Origin: Impatiens glandulifera
Taxonomy: Eukaryota; Streptophyta; Magnoliopsida; Ericales; Balsaminaceae
Length of the DNA: 64,000 bases
NCBI RefSeq assembly: GCF_907164915.1
Contig: NC_061869.1
Location: forward strand, 27,149,616 to 27,213,615
Reading direction: 5' to 3'
This document shows positions 58,110 to 64,000 of the stretch, piece by piece (position 1 is the first letter of the stretch; every line of letters starts with the position of its first letter). The notes under the pieces were generated by a model that was not told where the DNA came from, made no database searches, and saw nothing but the letters and a program-made list of their open reading frames with translations. The position numbers and the translations under genes were made by a program.

Positions 58110-58816
58110 TCATCATGCATTCTTGTATATAAAACCGGGATATGTGTTCAGGGAGAAGCTAAAGCTTCTCAAACCATATTCAAATAGGCCATTAATAAAT
58201 CAAACATGCTAACCGGGAGGAAGTCTCCGGTTATGCCCGACTACTTCATAATTTCAAATCAAATGTATATCTACTATCCGGTTGAAATAACTAGGCTGAA
58301 GTGGATAAAACAAGTCCAAAGTTGAACAACTGTTGACACCAATCAACTGTTCTTCATAAATGGAAATATCCTACTAAAACCAGTCATGGGAAACCGCTTA
58401 GTACATATGCACTCTGGTCTGATGAAATGAACTTTTCCGGTTAATCTGAGATGACTGACTGAGTTTTCGTGCATGTTTTGAAAAATGAAGCCTGTAATTA
58501 ATTAGAACAAGTCTACCACAATCGAAATGACGACATGTGTCCATCATCAAGAGAGGGAGACTCACATCTTGTCAATAGATATTTTCCATCATTGCTATCT
58601 TAGTAATAATTAGATTTACCTTGGAAATAACCATTAGTTAATTCAACAAGTTAAGTCTATTAAATAGCTGATGACATCATCAGGCATGCTTAACCTCATT
58701 AAAGACCAAGCCGAATCCCCGGGCTATATAAACCATCCTTAATCCTTTTCAAAACATCACAAGTTCACTATTCACAAGTATCATTCTTGAGATAAAATCC
58801 TCTCTCTCTCAAAAAC
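58110..58816 (+). other. Spacer between pol and accessory gene A, element 2
   Basis: Counterpart of 31719-32418, conserved though non-coding, with CCGGGATATGTGTTCAGGGAGAAGCT near 58135 and TGATGACATCATCA near 58668. Carries the gene A promoter at its end. Confidence 0.55.
58725..58732 (+). promoter_or_regulatory. TATA box before accessory gene A, element 2
   Basis: TATATAAA, 92 bp before the ATG at 58817; conserved with 32329 in element 1. Confidence 0.5.
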
Positions 58817-59578
58817 ATGAATACCAACTCTTTAGCCAAGAAAATCCTATTGGCAGATTTTGAATCAATCTACCAATATGAGGATTATGAAGTAAATGAA
58901 ATGTTCTTAGCCATAGAAAGGAGCGGGCTAAGAAGTTTTCTTGAGAACAGATTCATCATCGACTACCTTGTAGTCGAAGAACTCTTTGAGACCGCGAAAG
59001 AGGTGCATCGAGATATACTCGTTGCACAGGTCTACGGTCAAAAATTCCTATTCAGCGAGACGAATTTCGCTGTATATTGCGGTTTGCCCAATGAAGGGGT
59101 AACCGACCTAACTTACTCTCCGGTGACAATGGAAGAGATGTGTCGCCGGTTTTCAGGATCTGACATCCCGGTTAAACCCTGGGGTCCTAAGAGTCAACTT
59201 TCTCACAAGTACCAGCTTCTCTACGAGATTCTGGGAAAATCTGTCTTGTGCAGAGAGAAGAGTTACTACTACACCCAAAGGGTCTTCGAGATGATGATCG
59301 CCGTAACGGTTGGGACACCGGTCAACTGGTCCTGGATCATCTTCAGTAACCTGAAGAAGATGCTTCTCTCCAACAAAACCGGCTACGCTCCTCAGCTAAG
59401 CGGTTTCTGTGCAAGTCTGGACATCCACTCCGGACCCTTCGTCACTCTTCACCCAAGGCACGTGCTCACCAAGGAGAGAGTACAAGAAATGATCGACCGG
59501 TGGGAAGTAGTCAAAGCCAGAAGAATTCAAGCGGCTGAGGCATCAAATGCTGAAGCGGCTGAGTCATCAAATGTCTAA
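58817..59578 (+). CDS. Accessory gene A of element 2, intact, unknown function
   Basis: 253 residues. The start MNTNSLAKKILLADFES follows a CT-rich leader (CTCTCTCTCTC). Accessory domain: DFESIY at 14-19, GLRSFLENR at 37-45, VYGQKFLFSETNFAVYCGLP at 72-91, EGVTDL at 93-98, VNWSWIIFSNLKKML at 169-183, APQLSGFCASL at 191-201. The tail has a duplicated AAEASN/AAESSN peptide. No signal peptide, membrane span or catalytic motif is visible. It shares its fold-like motif order with B and C, so the three probably arose by tandem duplication. The V-x-G-x-x-F...GLP pattern faintly recalls Athila ORF1-type plant transposon proteins. Own TATA box upstream, hairpin and AATAAA downstream. An RNA-binding, silencing-related or host-derived role are all open. 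Confidence 0.75.
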   Translation: MNTNSLAKKILLADFESIYQYEDYEVNEMFLAIERSGLRSFLENRFIIDYLVVEELFETAKEVHRDILVAQVYGQKFLFSETNFAVYCGLPNEGVTDLTYSPVTMEEMCRRFSGSDIPVKPWGPKSQLSHKYQLLYEILGKSVLCREKSYYYTQRVFEMMIAVTVGTPVNWSWIIFSNLKKMLLSNKTGYAPQLSGFCASLDIHSGPFVTLHPRHVLTKERVQEMIDRWEVVKARRIQAAEASNAEAAESSNV

Positions 59579-59611
59579 ACCTGTTCCTTTTTCTTTCTTT
59601 TATTTTCTTCC

Positions 59612-59647
59612 ACAAAACCGGTACTTTTGCTGTACTACCGGTTTCGT
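59612..59647 (+). other. Hairpin in 3' region of accessory gene A, element 2
   Basis: ACAAAACCGGTA pairs with TACCGGTTTCGT (one A-C mismatch) around the loop CTTTTGCTGTAC. AATAAA follows at 59653-59658, a likely polyadenylation signal. Equivalent of 33171-33204. Confidence 0.6.
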
Positions 59648-59658
59648 ACTCCAATAAA

Positions 59659-59996
59659 TGAATCAGATCTCTTTCCCTTTCAAGTCAAAATCTAAAATAT
59701 TAAATGCGCCATATCAAAATAAATCATATCTTGGAAACACAAACTCTCATTATCAAAAAGCATGCATGACTTGATTAGACAAGACATGTCTTTATTCTCT
59801 TGGAAAATCACAAAAACATTAATGACCAAGCATAAACGGCTAGATTTTTCAAATCCTCTCATTAAATGCTCTCATTCATTCCAGGCTATAAAAGGGGACT
59901 CAACCCCTCATTTTCAAATCACGCTTCCAGCACTTCTTCTCTCTAAAAACTCGAAAGCTCAAAAATTTCTCTCAAGATCTTCTTCTCTTCATCACC
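59659..59996 (+). promoter_or_regulatory. Spacer and promoter before accessory gene B, element 2
   Basis: Non-coding and AT-rich; TATAAAAG at 59887-59894 in GGCTATAAAAGGGGACTC, 110 bp before the ATG. An 89-codon open frame here (59762-60031) is not conserved in element 1. Confidence 0.5.
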
Positions 59997-60754
59997 ATGT
60001 CTGCCGAACTAAGAAACACTCTTATCATTGATTTTGAGGATATCAAGCATAGCGCCCACTATGAATGCATTTTTCAGCATATCATAGATTCTGGATTGCA
60101 AGGCTTTCTCAAGGGTTCAGACACCATCCTCGTGGAGGAGGTGTGTGAATTCTACAACAATGGTCACATATTGGATGATGGCAGCATTCGCACCATCATC
60201 GACGGGCAGTTCCTCCAGTTCACCGAGGAGGAATTTGCCACATTCTTTCACCTTCCGACCGAAGGTTTCTCTGACTTTCCGACGCCGTACTTACCGGCTA
60301 AGGAAACCTTCTTCAAGATCTTCTCTTCCTCCCACACTCCTATCAAGGACTTTGGGAAGAAAGAAAATCTCGCCCTCATTACCAAGTCTTCCACGATTTG
60401 GTCCAAAGGTCTATCATAGGCCGAATGCCCAACCAGAACTACAGCCGGGAGGCATTCGATATTATGATAGCCATCATCCGCGACTCCGCCGTCAACTGGG
60501 CGTCCTATCTTTTCAACAAGCTGAAGCAGCTTATGACCGGTAAAAGAGGAAAGATCAGCTATGCTCCTCAAATCACCCGGTTTCTTATGTCCAAGCGTCG
60601 CAACCTTGGAACCGGTGTTCCAGTTGGACCATTCAACACCATCACCATAGAAATGATCTACAGATGTGTGTCAAGAATTGAGGAATGGTTTCCTCAAAAC
60701 ACCATGGAGAAATGGTATGAAAGGAGAATGGAAGGAGGATGGTTCACAGAATAA
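59997..60754 (+). pseudogene. Accessory gene B of element 2 (1-bp frameshift)
   Basis: Starts MSAELRNTLIIDFEDIKH. Motifs GLQGFLKG, EEVCEFYNNG and FFHLPTEGFSDF lie in the first frame. Near 60373 a C run is one base shorter than in element 1, shifting the frame to a stop at 60419. The true continuation is in the frame 60398-60754: RSIIGRMPNQNYSREAFDI, VNWASYLFNKLKQL, YAPQITRFLMSKRRNLGTG. Element 1 has no shift here but has a TAG further on, so neither copy is intact in this window. Confidence 0.75.
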
Positions 60755-60781
60755 TTTCTTTCCTTCCTTTCGTTTTCTTTC

Positions 60782-60816
60782 CGGTGTTTGGTCATTTTAC
60801 TGTACGACCAGAACCG
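60782..60816 (+). other. Hairpin in 3' region of accessory gene B, element 2
   Basis: TTGGTC pairs with GACCAG (one G-U) around the loop ATTTTACTGTAC, flanked by CGG and CCG. Equivalent of 34350-34384. Confidence 0.55.
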
Positions 60817-61288
60817 CCCCAATATTAACTATTTCCCTTATCTATTAATGAAATACTTTAATCATAAAAGTCTCCGGTTTTTCTTTGTCTTATCATTCCT
60901 CTCGGCTTTTTTTTTTAAACTCATTCAAATATGTTAAAGTTAACCTAAAACTTCCGGTTAACAAGATTTCAAGAGAAACCGGACTCTCAAACAAAAATGA
61001 AAGTTTGAAAAATTTTAACCGCCCACAGTTTTACCTCTCACAATTTGCCGCCCACTGAATTTCGGCTTTTACCGCCGAAAGTTACGACAGTAACTTTTTG
61101 GAGGGAAAGTTGGCGCCAAAACATCAAATTGACGGTTCATCTTCAAAACCGCTTGGAACCGCCATCTATATAAATTCAAATCAGCCCATTCAACACATGT
61201 GCTTTCTCTCTCTAAAAATTTCCAGAACTTCAAAAGCTTTCCTCTCTCCGATCATCATCGTTCTTCATCTTTTCTTTTCCAAAACATC
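60817..61288 (+). promoter_or_regulatory. Promoter region of accessory gene C, element 2
   Basis: Contains TTTACCGCC-like words (AACCGCCCAC, TTTGCCGCC, TTTTACCGCC between about 61015 and 61077), GGAGGGAAAGTTGGCG, and the TATA box TATATAAA at 61167-61174, 122 bp before the ATG. Confidence 0.5.
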
Positions 61289-64000
61289 ATGGATCTAGGC
61301 AAAGCTCCATTTCAATGGATGTTACAAGTAGATTTCGCAGATATTGACGAGCATGCTGACGATAAGAACAAGGCTGTTCTTCAACTTCTACGAGAATCTG
61401 GGTTGGAAAAATTCCTTTCTGGTCCGTTCATAATCCATCCGGCGGCGGTGATGGAATTCTTGGCGACGGCGACGCTGTCGAAGAGGAAGATCTCGGCGAC
61501 TGTTAGCGAGAAGGCCGTTCTCATCACCGAAGAAATTTTTGCGGAAGCACTTGGTCTGCCCAACACAGGTTCGGACCTAAAGATTGACTTAACCGAGGCA
61601 GAATCAAATGCTGCCCGGTTGGTGGTATCTTTTTCAGGTCAGGATCTGGTGATCCACAACAGCCAGAAAATCAAGCTCAAACCGGAATATAGATGGTTGG
61701 TGACCGTCATCGCCAAATCAATTCAAGGAAGGGGAGGTAATTTCGACAACCTCACAAAATTTAAACTTAGAATGTTGCTGGCTATTGTCCGCGGTGACAA
61801 GGTGGACTGGGGGTACGTTATATACGAAGAGTTCTGCCAAATGGTGATAAAGAAAGATGGCCGGGTGCAGGCCTATGCTATGCAAATCGTCAAAATTCTT
61901 GAGTTTCTCAAAGTGGAACTCGGAGAAGGCATACCGCTTCCGATCACCAACATTCTTGACTCAGAGTCAGTGATCGAAAAACCGGAGAAGACTATCAAAC
62001 CTAAATTCTTAAAGACAAAATCATCCAAGGGAGCCAGTTCATCGGTTCCGGTTGAAGAAGAAACCAGACAGAAGAAACCATCAAGAAAGGCGATTGAAGC
62101 AGAAGTTCCACCAGAACCGAAAAGGAGGAAGAAGGTAGCTGCGAAGAAGAGTTCAAAGAAATCGGCGGACTCCGAGAAAACGCTTTCCTCGGACAATCCA
62201 CCGGAAAGAACCGCAGATGTTTTTCAGCCCATCCCACTCAACACCGTCATTCCCGTTCCCATTCCATCCCATTCTCCAAAGCAAACCGAATCGTCGGGGA
62301 GCAAGGAGAACAAGTCAGTTTCCAAGGAGGAAGCAGAGGTAACCATTCACTCTGAAAACTCCAAGTCACCTAGTAAACAAGTTGGAGAGGTATTGGCCGA
62401 TGTGGGCTTGAATACCTCAAAAGCAATCAATAATGTGGTCCAAGAGATCACAAAGGAAACCGAAGAGGACGATGTTTCAAGTCGTCGGAAGCCAGACAAT
62501 CAGGTTGAAATACCTGATCAGACAGAAGTTCAACCGGTCGATGAGACGACCAAATCAACAGAAATTGCACCTCCGGCTCAAGAGGGAAATATTGAAGAAC
62601 AGGAACCTTCCGGTTCCGCAGGAGGGAAGACAGCCTTGGAAATCCAACCGGCCACAACACCTGAAGGTTCCACTCAGGTAAACAAAGGCAAAGGCATTCT
62701 CATTGAAGAAACAACGACAACCGGAACAGGCACGCTGGAAACCGATCCTCAACATGAAGCCATAACCGGGGACGAGGTTCCCTACATCATAGAGCAAGAA
62801 AATGAGATTTTCGAGGAGCTCATTCAAGACATGAACAAAGGTGCAAGTGATGCGCTAGCGCCATACATCTTATGGGTGAAGCTCAGATGCGAAACCAAGT
62901 TATCCGACATGGTTCCAAGTTTAAGTGGCAACAAACAGTGGGACAAGCTCATCAAACTGGAAGAAAGGGCACTTAACCTAGCTAACACCAACCTAATCCA
63001 ACCGGCGTTTAACAAAGCTCCGGTAATCCTTGAAAATGCTCGGTTACAGGCTGTTGAAAACGCTTTTCAAGAAACCCAAGGAAAGACGCTAAACTCGATT
63101 GAAATGAGGATGGCCGAACGATTTCTTGGGGTACGAGAACAGCTTGTGCGAAATCTTGATCGTCTTGACATGCAATGGTGGAAAAGTTGCCAACGTCAAT
63201 TCAACAATGCCGAGTTATATCAAAGTAAGCCATTCTTTTTAAGTGGTGGGACATCCGGAACCTCTGAAAATTTGGAACAAGAAACTTCTCAACCGGTCAA
63301 ATCTCCGGAAATAGATCAAATCAAGCAAGCGATGGCTGAAACAGTTGACTCATGCATTGGAAATTTTAAAGCCGTAACCGACGAAAGAATTGCAGTGGCT
63401 GAAGATAAACTGTCAAACTCTCTACAAACCATGATGGAAACGACCATGCAGACAACAGTAAAAACCATGATTGCCGAGTCTGTCAAAGCCGCAACCGCTC
63501 CACTATTGGACATGCTGCAAGCAATGGCTATTCAAATCGGGGAAATGTCCAAGGTTCAAGTCAGCACAACCCAAACGCAAATCGAAAAGGATGCTGAAAC
63601 CGCAAAGAAACTGTAAGAGGAAGAGATAGAAAGGGAACGGTTACAGAAGGAGATTGAAGATAAAGACTATGCGCTTGCCCAACAATGCAACGAGGAAGAG
63701 CAGGCCAACGCCCAGGAACTTTCATTGGCTCAACCGTCCCACTCCATGAATACAAGGAACAAGAAAAAGCGAAGTGCAGTTAAGAATGTGATGAAACGGG
63801 CAGAACAGAAAACAGCCGCACCGGTCGCGATAAATGCGGAACCGCTTGATGAGGAAGAAGAAGAAGATCCGGAGGAACTTAACCGGCGAAAGAGAAGGAC
63901 AACCGGAGAATCTACAGCAACTCCAAGCTTCAGACCTTCAAATACTCCACCACCTCCACCACCAAAGCCAGTTTGTGCCAACTTCAATCTCAAGAATAAG
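61289..64000 (+). pseudogene. Accessory gene C of element 2 (one stop; 3' end outside window)
   Basis: Starts MDLGKAPFQWMLQVDFADI (an upstream in-frame ATG at 61199 lies in the leader). Open for 775 codons to TAA at 63614-63616, where element 1 has CAA, then open in the same frame to the window end. Domain 1 (residues 1-235): GLEKFLSGP at 38-46, EALGLPNTGSDL at 86-97, VDWGYVIYEEF near 180. Residues about 235-490: disordered, Lys/Pro/Ser/Glu-rich, with KPKRRKK-like and other basic clusters. Domain 2 (about 495-650): EIFEELIQDMNKGASDALAP, YILWVKLRCETKLSDM. Then a helical stretch with Met/Thr repeats (MMETTMQTTVKTMIAESV) and, after the stop, NKKKRSAVKNVMKRAE and a Pro run. Function unknown; basic clusters could direct it to the nucleus. 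Confidence 0.75.

Larger units (their letters stand above)
51693..64000 (+). mobile_element. Element 2: large Copia retrotransposon, sibling of element 1, 3' end outside
   Basis: Starts TGATAGAAAAATTAAGTAG with 5' LTR, primer site, gag, pol and accessory genes A, B and most of C in the same order and spacing as element 1. The 3' LTR should begin roughly 400-500 bp past the window end. The left 5 bp (AATAT, 51688-51692) are the expected target duplication. It is better preserved than element 1: gag and gene A are intact, pol has one stop in its body, B has one frameshift, and C one stop. Confidence 0.95.

Overview
This is nuclear DNA from a flowering plant, almost certainly a eudicot and perhaps an asterid. 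It is AT-rich, has no bacterial gene organisation, and is filled with Ty1/Copia LTR retrotransposons that carry plant-type initiator-Met primer sites (TGGTATCAGAGC). The asterid guess rests only on an unverified memory that proteins like the accessory ORFs below are common in Lamiales annotations. I see no intact host gene. The window reads as heterochromatin-like, nested-transposon DNA.

Layout. 1-1436: AT-rich array of short palindromes, then a tRNA-derived relic (1431-1503, minus). 1504-4240: AT-rich DNA with undiagnosed coding-like debris. 4240-5040: decayed minus-strand Tnt1-like Copia end. 5047-14754: two decayed relatives of large Copia elements facing away from each other. The left one (minus) has its 3' LTR at 5047-6429; the right one (plus) has its 3' LTR at 13261-14754. 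Both keep only the C-terminal part of an accessory gene; the right one is also split by a solo LTR at 10972-12257 with a perfect 5-bp target duplication.

14755-51692 is a head-to-tail array of a roughly 4.1-kb unit (four and a half copies, one shortened by about 1 kb). Several units keep a TATA box, a short first exon and an intron. Three Copia elements sit in this array. Element 1 (25369-39326, 13,958 bp, TSD TAACT) is complete but carries nonsense and frameshift mutations. A Tnt1-like element on the minus strand (43366-48886, 5,521 bp, TSD TCATA) lies in the next unit, only 25 bp away in unit coordinates from the element 1 site. Element 2 (51693 to beyond the window end) is a sibling of element 1.

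Elements 1 and 2 are the notable system. After a SIRE/Maximus-like gag and pol they carry three further genes (A, B, C) where some SIRE elements have an env-like gene. A, B and C share one divergent N-terminal domain. Each has its own TATA box 85-125 bp before its start codon. A and B end in a 3' hairpin whose loop sequence is conserved while its stem differs. None has an obvious signal peptide or membrane segment. Comparing the siblings shows that many stops in element 1 are CAG to TAG, as expected of cytosine methylation at CHG sites in silenced plant transposons.
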